64,000 bases of DNA from Ascidia mentula (Eukaryota > Chordata > Ascidiacea > Phlebobranchia > Ascidiidae). The notes below the pieces were generated by a model. That model was given only the letters and a program-made list of their open reading frames with translations, was not told the DNA's origin and searched no databases. The stretch lies in NCBI GenBank assembly GCA_947561715.1, contig OX387201.1:20226001-20290000 (forward strand), written 5' to 3'. Below, one piece after another: positions 10,356-22,308 of this stretch. Position 1 is the stretch's first letter. Every line of letters starts with the position of its first letter. The position numbers and the translations under genes are program-made.

Positions 10356-12039
10356 TCCCATGTATTCAAGAAATTCCTACAAAATCTTGTTGACAAAAAA
10401 TGCACCATCGGTTTTGTATTAAAATTAATAACCTTTTACAACGGGGTTGAGAGATAAAATATAAAAAAAGACAAACCACAGCAATTAATTCATGGATGGA
10501 TCCCGGATTGGAAAGTTTGTTTTTTTGAGCGGATTTTGTTTTTGGCGATCGTTAATTGTGCAGACGATCACAACATTTTTTCGTATGTTAGTGCATTACA
10601 GACAACTATGGAAAGCAAGTAGAAGTTACAGAGTTGTTCGTAATAATTACAGTGTCAAATAAAAATATAAGTAAAGTGATCGAAAAAGTGGTCAAATATG
10701 AAATACTGCCAAATGCAAAAACTGCCTGCAAGAATTTGTCAGAAACAACCAATCTGGGGGCTTACCTATCTAACAACTAATTCTGAAACAGACCACACAA
10801 AAACATGATGATAAATCTTAATATAAATTTAAAATTAACGTGAAAACAAACTTTCGCAGGTCTGGTAATACACAAAAGCTTTCACAGCATTGGAATTAAA
10901 CTCCGCTGGTGAACTCTCTGCGACGCTTAGCTGAAAAGTCATCATTCATTTGTTTTTCTGAGTTTCCATTTTTTCCTAAAAACGTGACTTGGCACTGGAC
11001 AGATAGGGGATTTCCCAATGTGTTAAAATAATGACGTCGTGTTTTTTTGATGATCAGAAAAGGTTGTGCTTCAGGGCCCGTTTTCTGACGCCATAAAAAT
11101 TTAGGGATTTTTGTAAGGCCATAATTTCATCTGTTTTTTTTCAATATCAATACATTTTCCAAACAGAAATAAAAAAGAATTTTGTGTCCTAAGATTGCGG
11201 AACCTTCCCTTAACGCGAAACATAGACTGTACGTTTCAAGTTACGCCTCAACTACTATGCAAAATGTAACGGTTACGACCCACTGAAACTAAACACACCC
11301 TCTCCTCGCAACCAGCATTCAGTTGTTAAGTGTGTAGTAGTTTGCTGATTCACTGAAGATTTGTAAGGGTTAGTATTTGTTACTAAGATTGTTTTTTTAC
11401 TGACTTCGCGAGCAATCGGTAAAGAAAACCCGAAACTCTGGCTTATTGTGAGTTGGGCAGGGGTCTACTTTCATATTGAACTGAGAAAACGTTATGCGGA
11501 AACGTTTTGTAGAAAATGTTGATTTTTCGTATTTGTGTTACGCTTCTTACACCAAACGCTTTCCAAGGTCCTCAGGACGCTGCATTACCGGCTCACCACA
11601 AGCCTGTTCCAGCACAACGGTTTTCCCAACAGATTAAATATTGTTCATAACACTTTAAAATACAAGCAGGCGAATAACGATCTACAAAGCAGCCTGGCAG
11701 TCCTCTTTCAGAGTCTCGCGTTAGTCCCGTTTCTATCTTTTATATCACTCGTCATTGGCCCAACGGTGTCACGTGAGAGAGAGGGAGTTAGCGCTGCGAT
11801 ATAAAATCAACGTACGGTGACTGGTGCGTTCGAGACAATTAAGTGAATTAAAATATAAATTAACATAAAAACATTTAATTAAGTAGGTGGAAGGTTTAAG
11901 AAAAAGAGGTGAAAAAACGTGGCGTAAATGAATACGTGATATAATAAAGCGTGAAAACTTGGAAAGAAAACGTCAAACGAGTGATCGCAGGTTCTTTTGC
12001 GCTACATTTGTGGAGTTAACTTTTAAGATAACCAGTTAT
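10356..12039. other. Unique spacer with no recognised gene
   Basis: No ORF with recognisable content and no splice-consistent exon chain was found. An 89-codon ORF near 11535-11804 has no recognisable motif. A TATA-like run (gcgatataaaatcaacg) occurs near 11797 but is not followed by a gene I can identify. Confidence 0.4.
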
Positions 12040-12090
12040 CTGCAGACAGTTGTGCACACGGTTTCGATCTATAAGATCTCATCAGTGCAG
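12040..12090 (-). ncRNA. Hammerhead ribozyme motif, minimal type I, core intact
   Basis: On the minus strand: stem I 5' strand CTGCA, core CTGATGA (12079-12085), stem II GATC-TTATA-GATC (12066-12078), core GAAA (12062-12065), then C, a 13-nt loop, GTC (12045-12047) and stem I 3' strand TGCAG. Stem I pairs 5 of 5, stem II 4 of 4, and stem III has only the two pairs A-U and C-G next to the core. All conserved hammerhead core bases are present, with cleavage predicted after the C of GTC (complement of 12045). Very short stem III is known from newt satellite 2 and Penelope-associated hammerheads, which act best as dimers. The loop contains a self-complementary TGTGCACA. Activity is inferred, not shown. 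Confidence 0.72.
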
Positions 12091-12394
12091 CAGAACAGGA
12101 GATGACTGACGACGGTCTGGTCGACCAACAATCCACACAGACACTATTTGAGTTGTATGTGGAGGTTAAATATAAACATCACATTTTATGATTATATTTG
12201 CGATCAATCAACTCACCAACGTTGAAATTCAAGGATGTAATTCAATGGTTCTCAAACTGTTCGTCGGGACGCCCTGGTGCATTCATTTCAATTTCCAAAA
12301 GCGTCGGGTAAATTTAATCCCAGCCTTTCACAATAATCAGTGCGTCACAAGTACTGTGAATATCTCCAAATGCGTCGCACTGGAATATGTTCAT

Positions 12395-12530
12395 TTACTT
12401 ATTTGTTTCCACACCGAGATTCGAACCCACGACATCCTGTGGACAAATCCCGATCGCTTTTTTTGTTTGTATGACTCGGGTGCTTTAACCGAAGTTTTCA
12501 TTCGATGTGCTCTCCAGCGACACCTATCTA
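12395..12530 (-). mobile_element. tRNA-derived SINE fragment
   Basis: Read on the minus strand, there is a box A/D-arm-like stretch (ggttaaagcacccgagtc, near 12473-12490) and a box B GGGTTCGAATCTC (near 12418-12430), in the order and spacing of a Pol III promoter. No tRNA acceptor stem closes. A generic tRNA-derived SINE or tRNA pseudogene is the best fit; its ends are not defined. Confidence 0.45.
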
Positions 12531-13052
12531 ATCAGCCACAGTCATTTCTCATGACGTAACAGCAGTCGGTTTCGCTTTGCAATCAATTGTTTTAATCGCG
12601 CAGCGTTAAAATGAGTTGAAAGCGAGAAGTTGGTAAATCATGTGTGACGTCAAGCAAGTAGTCATGGTGAAGACTCATAGTTTTATGTACGGTTGTGTAT
12701 GCGTACAAATCTGTATTTGAACAAGAATTTGTATGTTAAATCTTATATGTTACTCACAGCAGTAGTTGATTAAATTATTCCAGCAAGTACTTAGTTATTT
12801 ATTACAACAATTAAAGTTAATTAGCTAATCAAAAACATTGATTTCTTTATCAAGTGTAGTCACCACGTATTGTATACTGTTGGAATGTGACTGCAGCGTA
12901 TATACAGAAACTTATACGCAGCAAAATGATGTAACCCATAGTATATCCTGGCGTTGAAATGGTGATAACTTATCATATACCGTTATCATGTTAATACATA
13001 CTGGCATTTTTATGTAGGCATAACTTTTTTATTTCAACGTGCTGAGCCTGAA

Positions 13053-13957
13053 CAATGTTTGGCGATCTTGATGATGACGTAGATCAAGTATGGAATGAGT
13101 GGATCGCAAAATACAGTAAGTTTATTCCTGGTTTCCACCAAATTGCTTCAATAAGTTTTCATTCTTAATTTACACCCAATTAACATTTATAGTTATATGT
13201 TGCAGTTATTTCGATGGTTTGCAGATAAACAATATTTAAACGAGGACGAACTTCGTGAAAGAAAAAGTATTTGGGAAAGAAGTTTAGCTGAAGTGAAAGA
13301 ACACAATGAAGATTTCAAGACTGGAAAGTTCACATACAGGATTTCACTAACACAGTTCAGTGATCTGGTAAAAAAACAACACATGTCCAAATCAACGCAG
13401 TAATGTTTCATACAATGGTGGCTGACACAGCTAGACTGCAATACCTGGGCTGCGAAACCTGTTAACCTAATGATTTCCAACTAAGTTTTGAGTAAACGTT
13501 TGTTTAAATACATTTCAACACAGAAAAACGATGAACTCCCATGGATGGACGATCGGAATGTGGCAGAATGTTACAGACCACCCTTGTTATTCGGAGCATC
13601 GAATCTGGGTGAAGAATGTCAAGAAACTGACCCAGATGTTGGCATTGAGGGACCCAACCCTAAAAGTTTTGACTGGAGGGTCAAGGGTTGTGTAACACCC
13701 ATGCAAGACCAAGGAACTGAGTTACCCGCTTGCTGGATATTAAGTGCAGTAAGCGTTCGTTACAAATGCCTAACTGGTATAACTACCGTGATATAAATAT
13801 GCAGGTAGCAGCCGATGAATCTCATCACAAGAGAAACAATGGAGAATTGGTCAAACTTTCTGAACAACAATTAGCTGATTGTGACGAAAAGGGTGGAGGA
13901 ACAGGAGATCTGGAATGGGCGTTTGATTACATTCGAAGGAATGGACTCGTTTTTTAA
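13053..13957 (+). pseudogene. Papain-family cathepsin, C-terminally truncated
   Basis: Exons 13053-13113, 13225-13367, 13524-13748 and 13804-13957 join in phase. The first two give an I29 propeptide-like region (DQVWNEWIAKY, then YLNEDELRERKSIWERSL, ISLTQFSDL). Exon 3 enters the mature protease at PKSFDWRVKGCVTPMQDQG; the oxyanion Gln (DQG) and catalytic Cys (ACWILSA) are kept, but the usual GQCGSCWAFS is replaced by GTELPACWILS. Exon 4 has VKLSEQQLADCD and WAFDYIRRNGLVF, typical of cathepsin L-like enzymes. A TAA at 13955-13957 ends the frame just where the family continues; the next codons read HEYPFIGK in the same frame, as expected after a nonsense change. The catalytic His and Asn exons were not found downstream. 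There is no signal peptide at the MFGDLDDD start, which also suggests loss or an unseen 5' exon. Confidence 0.83.
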
Positions 13958-15460
13958 CATGAATATCCGTTCATTGGCAAGGTTGATTTAACGAAAATCC
14001 ATTTTTAATGTTAAACAACAATTGGATCTTCAGTGTGCTTTTTACCTCATAACATACTTCCCATAGACGTCCATTACTAAAGTACCTTGTAGATTGCCAG
14101 AGTTATAACGTAACCACCACTAAACTACTGGTTTCTGCAAATGAGAGTTTAATTGGATCCTCCGGGTACTAGCTAGTTTCGAGAAACCAAACATAAAAAT
14201 CAGCAAACATTTCCGCTCGCGCAACGCTTTTTAGATAGAACAATAATAATCTAAATTTACGACAAGGTCTTCAGCATTTATATTCGACAACTTAACATAA
14301 TACATCATGATTTGGCGAAAATATGTGTACGACAATTAGTGCTGTTACATTGGACATTTTTCTTTGTTGCTATAGTCTTTAAACTTCTTACAAATAATTT
14401 AAAATTACTCAAATTTCCAATATTTGCTCAGTTGGGGAGTTGGTGAAAATGATTCAGGTTACAAGATCGAGACAACAATTGTTTTGTTTCTGGACAAGCA
14501 GTTTATCCTGTTGGCGTGGGTTGCTACTCACCAGAGGAAAGCCAGACCACAGTTAAATAATGTCAATGAATTAAGAAGACTAAAAACGTAGCGGACTCTT
14601 ATATAAAATAGTTATTTTGACTAAAATAGTAAAATAGTTGTGTCCGATTAGTCCGACCACACTTTGTGAAATGCTTGTTACGTAACTACGTAACCTAGCA
14701 ACCAAAATAACAAAAACCTTGGTTACACACAAAAAAAGAAATAATAGATATAGTTTCCCTTGGCATATTGTTTACACGTAATATTGTTGTCATGTAATTT
14801 TCTGGTCATTGTTTGTTGGTCGTTTCCATGGCGCCAGTTTTCCTGTGTAAAGTTTAACCCGGTTTTCCAGTATCTGAATGTCTTCTGTTAAATGCTTGCT
14901 GTGAACAATACTTTTTTCAGAACCCCTACACCGTCACGCCTCTCTCTAGTATATAAAGTGTGCTTTTATCAGTCTCAGCCTTTACTACTTAACCTAATAG
15001 TCTCCGCTTTATGTGTTAACTCTGTATGCTTACATACCGATAGTGTATTTGTTAATGCGTGTGTCTAATTCTTTGACTAACTTTTTATCAATGTAGTTTT
15101 AATGAAGTAATAAAGATGTATTTAGTGTAATTCTCTGTGTTACATCTTGTTTGCCAGTAATTGCCGATTTCTATGAATGAGCATTTTTCTTTGCACTAAT
15201 GTGTGTTGCAATATCATACGGTCTGTGACGCAATAATAAGAGACCAAGTTTTAAGTGACAACGCAACGTGGTTTTGTCCTTTTTGTGTCCGACAACTGTG
15301 CAGTACAGTGCTACGTCATTTTCATTCTTGCAAAAGGTTTTTGTGTTGCGAGCGGACATTTTCTGGTGAGTCTATTTGTACATATGTGTGAAACTACTCA
15401 AGAATCAAATAACCGAGATGTGTAAATTGTAATTTTGGCAAATTTAACTGCGATGACTCA
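13958..15460. other. Spacer downstream of the cathepsin remnant
   Basis: No exon recognisable as the missing cathepsin C-terminal half. Around 14930-15120 a TATA-like box and an aataaa-type signal occur close together, which could be a promoter/terminator-bearing repeat, but no ends or target duplication could be found, so no element is called. Confidence 0.35.
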
Positions 15461-16789
15461 GAAGTCAGTTCGCTGAACAGTATAGCTGCCCTTGTTGATG
15501 TGATTAAGTTTACGCACGGTGTTGACGCTGTCTTTGTACTCACAGTGTCTCTCTTGCATTTGTACACACGTGGAGCGTGTGGTATTCAATCTTCTGTCGC
15601 CTAAAGTTATCGGTAAGCATTGTGTGTGTTACGTCATAGTGGCGCATTGTAGTTTATGTTGCCTGTTTCGTTTAGGTGTGATACAGTAACTGCTTGGACC
15701 GTCTTTGTGGTCCAGAGTTTCCCGGTTCCCAAATAGTTGGTGAGCGTTATGCTGTAATTATCTACGTGAAGTGTATTTGTTTGACACATTGCCTTCTGTG
15801 TAGAAACCGTGTTCTAAGGGTCCACGTGTCCTATACGTGTCTTTCGTCTCCTCCCGACGTCTGTACCGTCTATACTTCGAATACATTCCATCTTGCGTAC
15901 GAGTGCGTACTGCACATTCGATAACAAACATAACATCAACTGAGTGAGCGAGTTTGAGGCCCATTAAAACTGCGGGAATTCCGCCTCGTGTGACGTTCCG
16001 CGCCAAGAACCGGGGCGCGTTCAACGGACGTTACACTCTGCATCAGGTTTTCAATTAAAGTCAGGTTAGGGAAGAACATAAGAACTCACGTGCGACTTTA
16101 TGTCAAATGTACTGAACAAATAGGATTTCACAATTAAATGTTACTCAAGTTATATTAGATTTATGTATCGCAGAAATGGGAAACAAATTATAAAAAATAG
16201 TAACGATTGAAGAGTGCAATTCATCATAACGTAATTAAATAATTGGGTAAACTCAGTTTGATCAAATGTACACAAAACAAATATCAACACAACAAAAGGT
16301 CATGTTTAATATTTACATCGCAGTAATAAATGCTTAACTGATCGGAACCGGGGGCACCCTGGGGTTGTGGATTATTGATTTAAGCGTGTGAGAAGTCACA
16401 AGGTTTGTGTTAAAAAAACTTCAAATTTCAACATTCTGCCCCAGGCTTGCACAACCCCAGGGTGCACATTTTCGTGGCGCGAGTCAGACAAAATGACGTA
16501 AGAATCTGCATTTTGTCTCGCGCCTCGAAATTTTTTTGCTGCATTCGGGCAACTTTGAAACGTAAATTCCAATGCGAACCGTTTGTGGCCTTGTAATTAT
16601 CATGCTTTTTGTCTTTAGTTAAAATTGAAGAAAGATAATTGTTCATGCCTCAGCGGTTTGGTCTTTCGACAATTTCTACGAAGGAATGTCAACCGTGAAG
16701 TTGTCATAAAATACCTTGGTTATTCAGCCACAATTTACACTTCCGTCAGGATTTTTATATTATTTGTGGTACAATCTATCCGCGGTGGA

Positions 16790-17840
16790 GTTAGCATGGA
16801 CGTGAGCCACAAGCAAAACGTTGCGCGTCATCTTCTCCACTGTGGTGTATGCAGATATCATAGACAATTTAAAACGTGAGTTACATCTCTGTGATGTTTG
16901 ATCCCGAAATAAAAGTGAGAACATGCATACGATGAACAAATTCTCCTTAGTTTGTGATCAACGTTGTAATTATCTATATATAGCGTCCTGAAACCCGGTA
17001 GAAATAAACATTGCTGGGCTTGCACGCACGTTCAATCTCCTCACCGTGTTTACTGCAAACTGCTAGTAATTAACATTACTTGCACGCACGTTCAATCTCC
17101 TCACCGTGTTTACTGCAAACTGCTAGTAATTAACATTACTTGCACGCACGTTCAATCTCCTTACCGTGTTTACTGCAAACTTGTGATCGCAGTATTATAA
17201 TGACGTTATGCAGTACCTGGTACAAGGCTAATCTCAGGTTGTTTGGTGGGAGACGACATTAGAAGATGAAGTAAGCGCTTGGCGCTGCGTGTCGCGTAGT
17301 AGCGTTTGCCGCAAAAACTTGAAATTCACAATTGCAAACGCGTTCTTGAAAACACCTATGTATAAAATTCGGGATGGTTGGACCCAGAATAATAGTTGAA
17401 TGTGTCTGATATTCTGAATGTAAACGAAGAACAGGAAACATTGCAAACGAATGTCGTTTTGCGAACACTTTTCAACCACATGTCTGTAAAAAATGTGTAA
17501 CTTTAATAATGACAAATTTATTGCAAAAATAACCTTGATACAAAGAATTCTGTTTAATCTTACCCTCCTGGTATTAAATGCTTAACTCAAGGTATTGACC
17601 TGAATGTGGAGTTGTTCTGTCATTAAAAATTACCTGTTTGTGTTACTTTTGTTGGTTGTGCTGCAAGCGACGATTCAAAATAAAATTTCTCTTGCAAGTA
17701 AAACGTTTGCGCATCACCTCTGTTGCGATGTCTGCTCATATCATAGAAAACATGAAACATTAAATATTCTGTGCATGGATGCGCGTTGAAATCACCTCAT
17801 GTTTATTCACATATTTATGATGTCATGCAGTACCTGGTAC
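16790..17840 (+). repeat. Two diverged subrepeats within unit 1 with Cys/His-rich coding potential
   Basis: Two segments resemble each other in DNA and in the same-frame translation. The first (about 16805-16880) reads NVARHLLHCGVCRYHRQFKT and the second (about 17700-17765) reads TFAHHLCCDVCSYHRKHET. They share the pattern A-H/R-H-L-x-C-x-V-C-x-Y-H-R. Each is followed by a copy of atgcagtacctggtacaag (near 17209 and 17826). The first ends next to a splice-donor-like gtgagt; the second is preceded by a hydrophobic stretch YLFVLLLLVVLQAT. Whether these are exons is unknown; they repeat in every macrosatellite unit. Confidence 0.55.
17021..17182 (+). repeat. 60-bp minisatellite inside macrosatellite unit 1
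   Basis: Three copies, the last partial, of a 60-bp repeat beginning tgcacgcacgttcaatctcc. The same array recurs at 20435-20596 and 23859-24020 in units 2 and 3. Units 2 and 3 read ttaccgtg in all copies, whereas unit 1 reads tcaccgtg in its first two. Confidence 0.95.
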
Positions 17841-18884
17841 AAGATTAGTGCTTGGCGGTGCGTGTCCCGACTGCTGAAAGTAGCAACAACTTCGCCTCAT
17901 GTGGTTGGGAAGTTACCTGCTGCGTGTTTAGTGGTAATGCAGTTTTTCTATAAAGCCGGGGGTCTTGCAGCTGTTTGTCCGCATTCAGTTGCCTGGGACA
18001 GGAAGGTGTCGAGGGACAGGTAAAGAAAAGTGTTAAGAAATAATACGAGATCTAACTAACTTGGATGCAAATTACTTGGGTCGTATTACAAGAAATTGTC
18101 GATTAACATTGGTAGCTCACCTTGGCATCAGTTTCCTAACATTTAACATTTATCTATGAAGTTAGTCGTAACTGCTTGAGGTAACAACGTTGCTTATCCT
18201 CGACAACACGAAGTGTGTACGTCTAAAGTACAACAGGTTATCTTACATTAGAGATAATACAAGCCAGAGAATATGTGAAAAATGAATGCAGGAACCGACC
18301 TGTGCAGGTCGCGGTGACCGGTGGATCTGTCTTTACAAATCAATATATTATATTCCTGTGACAATGAGTGAAGCACGATCACCGCTTGTGTGTAATTTTT
18401 ATTTTTTCTCATAAATAAAAATTTCGCCTGTTGGCATCCTCAGTTTCTGTCTTATTCAAATTGAAATGTTTCCACTCCTTTTGGAGTCTCAGGAATATAA
18501 CAGAGATAATGCAAGTTCACAATTGTTAATGCGAATACAAAACAAAGACGTGAGCAGAAGAATGTGATAAAAATAATGTAGTGTTGATATTAGTCACAAG
18601 AGTAAGTTTTGTAGCTGTTTCAAAACAGGTTTGTGTGTAGTTCGATGGAACGGTTAATGAAACACTTCTTTTCTAAAATAGGTCATGCTTTACCATTGCA
18701 TCGACATTTTCACATGATTGTTTATATCGTTGTCATAGCACCGAAAGCGTGGGTGTGGCGCACCTAGTGGCCATAATTGAAAGTTAATTATTACGAAGTT
18801 TTACAATTGGTTTACATTCTTTGTAACTTCATATGTGGAATTTATTGCAACAAGTTGATTTTTAAGATTCTCCCATCAGTCTTA

Positions 18885-21800
18885 GAAGTCAGTTCGCTGA
18901 ACAGTATAGCTGCCCTTGTAAATGTGATTAAGTTTACACACGGTGTTGACGCTGTCTTTGTACTCACAGTGTCTCTCTTGCATTTGTACACACGTGAAGC
19001 GTGTGGTATTCAATCTTCTGTCGCCCAAAGTTATCGGTAAGCATTGTGTGTGTTACGTCATAGAGGCGCATTGTAGTTTATGTTGCCTGTTTCGTTTAGG
19101 TGTGCGACAGTAACTGCTTGGACCGTCTTTGTGGTCCAGAGTTTCCCGGTTCCCAAATAGTTGGTGAGCGTTATGCTGTAATTATCTACGTGAATTGACA
19201 CATTGCCTTCTGTGTAGAAACCGTGTTCTAAGGGTCCACGTGCCCTATACGTGTCTTTCGTCTCCTCCCGACGTCTGTACCGTCTATACTTCGAATACAT
19301 TCCATCTTGCGTACGAGTGCGTACTGCACATTCGATAACAAACATAACATCAACTGAGTGAGCGAGTTTGAGGCCCATTAAAACTGCGGGAATTCCGCCT
19401 CGTGTGACGTTCCGCGCCAAGAACCGGGGCGCGTTCAACGGACGTTACACTCTGCATCAGGTTTTCAATTAAAGTCATGCTAGGGAAGAACATAAGAACT
19501 CACGTGCGACTTTATGTCAAATGTACTGAACAAATAGGATTTCACAATTAAATGTTACTCAAGTTATATTAGATTTATGTATCGCAGAAATGGGAAACAA
19601 ATTATAAAAAATAGTAACGATTGAAGAGTGCAATTCATCATAACGTAATTAAATAATTGGGTAAACTCAGTTTGATCAAATGTACACAAAACAAATATCA
19701 ACACAACAAAAGGTCATGTTTAATATTTACATCGCAGTAATAAATGCTTAACTGATCGGAACCGGGGGCACCCTGGGGTTGTGGATTATTGATTTAAGCG
19801 TGTGACAAGTCACAAGGTTTGTGTTAAAAAAACTTCAAATTTCAACATTCTGCCCCAGGCTTGCACAACCCCAGGGTGCACATTTTCGTGGCGCGAGTCA
19901 GACAAAATGACGTAAGAATCTGCATTTTGTCTCGCGCCTCGAAATTTTTTTGCTGCATTCGGGCAACTTTGAAACGTAAATTCCAATGCGAACCGTTTGT
20001 GGCCTTGTAATTATCATGCTTTTTGTCTTTAGTTAAAATTGAAGAAAGATAATTGTTCATGCCTCAGCGGTTTGGTCTTTCGACAATTTCTACGAAGGAA
20101 TGTCAACCGTGAAGTTGTCATAAAATACCTTGGTTATTCAGCCACAATTTACACTTCCGTCAGGATTTTTATATTATTTGTGGTACAATCTATCCGCGGT
20201 GGAGTTAGCATGGACGTGAGCCACAAGCAAAACGTTGCGCGTCATCTTCTCCACTGTGGTGTATGCAGATATCATAGACAATTTAAAACGTGAGTTACAT
20301 CTCTGTGATGTTTGATCCCGAAATAAAAGTGAGAACATGCATACGATGAACAAATTCTCCTTAGTTTGTGATCAACGTTGTAATTATCTATATATAGCGT
20401 CCTGAAACCCGGTAGAAATAAACATTGCTGGGCTTGCACGCACGTTCAATCTCCTTACCGTGTTTACTGCAAACTGCTAGTAATTAACATTACTTGCACG
20501 CACGTTCAATCTCCTTACCGTGTTTACTGCAAACTGCTAGTAATTAACATTACTTGCACGCACGTTCAATCTCCTTACCGTGTTTACTGCAAACTTGTGT
20601 TCGCAGTATTATAATGACGTTATGCAGTACCTGGTACAAGGCTAATCTCAGGTTGTTTGGTGGGAGACGAGATTAGAAGATGAAGTAAGCGCTTGGCGCT
20701 GCTTGGCGCTGCGTGTCGCGTAGTAGCGTTTGCCGCAAAAACTTGAAATTCACAATTGCAAACGCGTTCTTGAAAAAACCTATTTATAAAACTCGGGATT
20801 GTTGAACCCAGAATAATAGTTGAATGTTTCTGATATTCTGAATGTAAACGAAGAATAGGAAACATTGCAAACGAATGTCGTTTTGCGAACACTTTTCAAC
20901 CACATGTCTGTAAAAAATGTGTAACTTTAATAATGACAAATTTATTGCAAAAATAACCTTGATACAAAGAATTCTGTTTAATCTTACCCTCCTGGTATTA
21001 AATGCTTAACTCAAGGTATTGACCTGAATGTGGAGTTGTTCTGTCATTAAAAATTACCTGTTTGTGTTACTTTTGTTGGTTGTGCTGCAAGCGACGATTC
21101 AAAATAAAATTTCTCTTGCAAGTAAAACGTTTGCGCATCACCTCTGTTGCGATGTCTGCTCATATCATAGAAAACATGAAACATTAAATATTCTGTGCAT
21201 GGATGCGCGTTGAAATCACCTCATGTTTATTCACATATTTATGATGTCATGCAGTACCTGGTACAAGATTAGTGCTTGGCGGTGCGTGTCCCGACTGCTG
21301 AAAGTAGCAACAACTTCGCCTCATGTGGTTGGGAAGTTACCTGCTGCGTGTTTAGTGGTAATGCAGTTTTTCTATAAAGCCGGGGGTCTTGCAGCTGTTT
21401 GTCCGCATTCAGTTGCCTGGGACAGGAAGGTGTCGAGGGACAGGTAAAGAAAAGTGTTAAGAAATAATACGAGATCTAACTAACTTGGATGCAAATTACT
21501 TGGGTCGTATTACAAGAAATTGTCGATTAACATTGGTAGCTCACCTTGGCATCAGTTTCCTAACATTTAACATTTATCTATGAAGTTAGTCGTAACTGCT
21601 TGAGGTAACAACGTTGCTTATCCTCGACAACACGAAGTGTGTACGTCTAAAGTACAACAGGTTATCTTACATTAGAGATAATACAAGCCAGAGAATATGT
21701 GAAAAATGAATGCAGGAACCGACCTGTGCAGGTCGCGGTGACCGGTGGATCTGTCTTTACAAATCAATATATTATATTCCTGTGACAATGAGTGAAGCAC

Positions 21801-22308
21801 GATCACCGCTTGTGTGTAATTTTTATTTTTTCTCATAAATAAAAATTTCGCCTGTTGGCATCCTCAGTTTCTGTCTTATTCAAATTGAAATGTTTCCACT
21901 CCTTTTGGAGTCTCAGGAATATAACAGAGATAATGCAAGTTCACAATTGTTAATGCGAATACAAAACAAAGACGTGAGCAGAAGAATGTGATAAAAATAA
22001 TGTAGTGTTGATATTAGTCACAAGAGTAAGTTTTGTAGCTGTTTCAAAACAGGTTTGTGTGTAGTTCGATGGAACGGTTAATGAAACACTTCTTTTCTAA
22101 AATAGGTCATGCTTTACCATTGCATCGACATTTTCACATGATTGTTTATATCGTTGTCATAGCACCGAAAGCGTGGGTGTGGCGCACCTAGTGGCCATAA
22201 TTGAAAGTTAATTATTACGAAGTTTTACAATTGGTTTACATTCTTTGTAACTTCATATGTGGAATTTATTGCAACAAGTTGATTTTTAAGATTCTCCCAT
22301 CAGTCTTA
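18885..22308. repeat. Macrosatellite unit 2 (3424 bp), chimeric
   Basis: The left part (18885 to about 20856) matches unit 3 and not unit 1 at every informative site I compared. The right part (about 21100-22308) matches unit 1 and not unit 3. The switch lies in 20857-21099, where all units agree. This is the structure expected from one unequal crossover between units. Confidence 0.95.

Larger units (their letters stand above)
15461..18884. repeat. Macrosatellite unit 1 (3424 bp)
   Basis: First of three tandem units with phase point gaagtcagttcgctgaac. It differs from unit 2 by about twenty substitutions and two compensating 10-bp indels in its left half (to about 17432), then is indistinguishable from unit 2 to its end. 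It contains a 60-bp-period minisatellite (17021-17182) and two diverged internal subrepeats (near 16790-17220 and 17690-17840). Short ORFs on both strands recur in every unit, none recognised. Confidence 0.95.

Noticed and set aside
14580-15160. Solo LTR suggested by a TATA-like box and aataaa close together
   Set aside because: No matching second copy, termini or target duplication could be found in the window.
17021-17182. CRISPR-like array
   Set aside because: The 60-bp repeats are contiguous with no unique spacers, in a eukaryotic macrosatellite; it is a minisatellite.
19058-19438. 126-codon minus-strand ORF identical in macrosatellite units 2 and 3
   Set aside because: Identity reflects recent unit duplication, and unit 1 holds only an 88-codon version because of a 10-bp indel. 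No motif or splice support.
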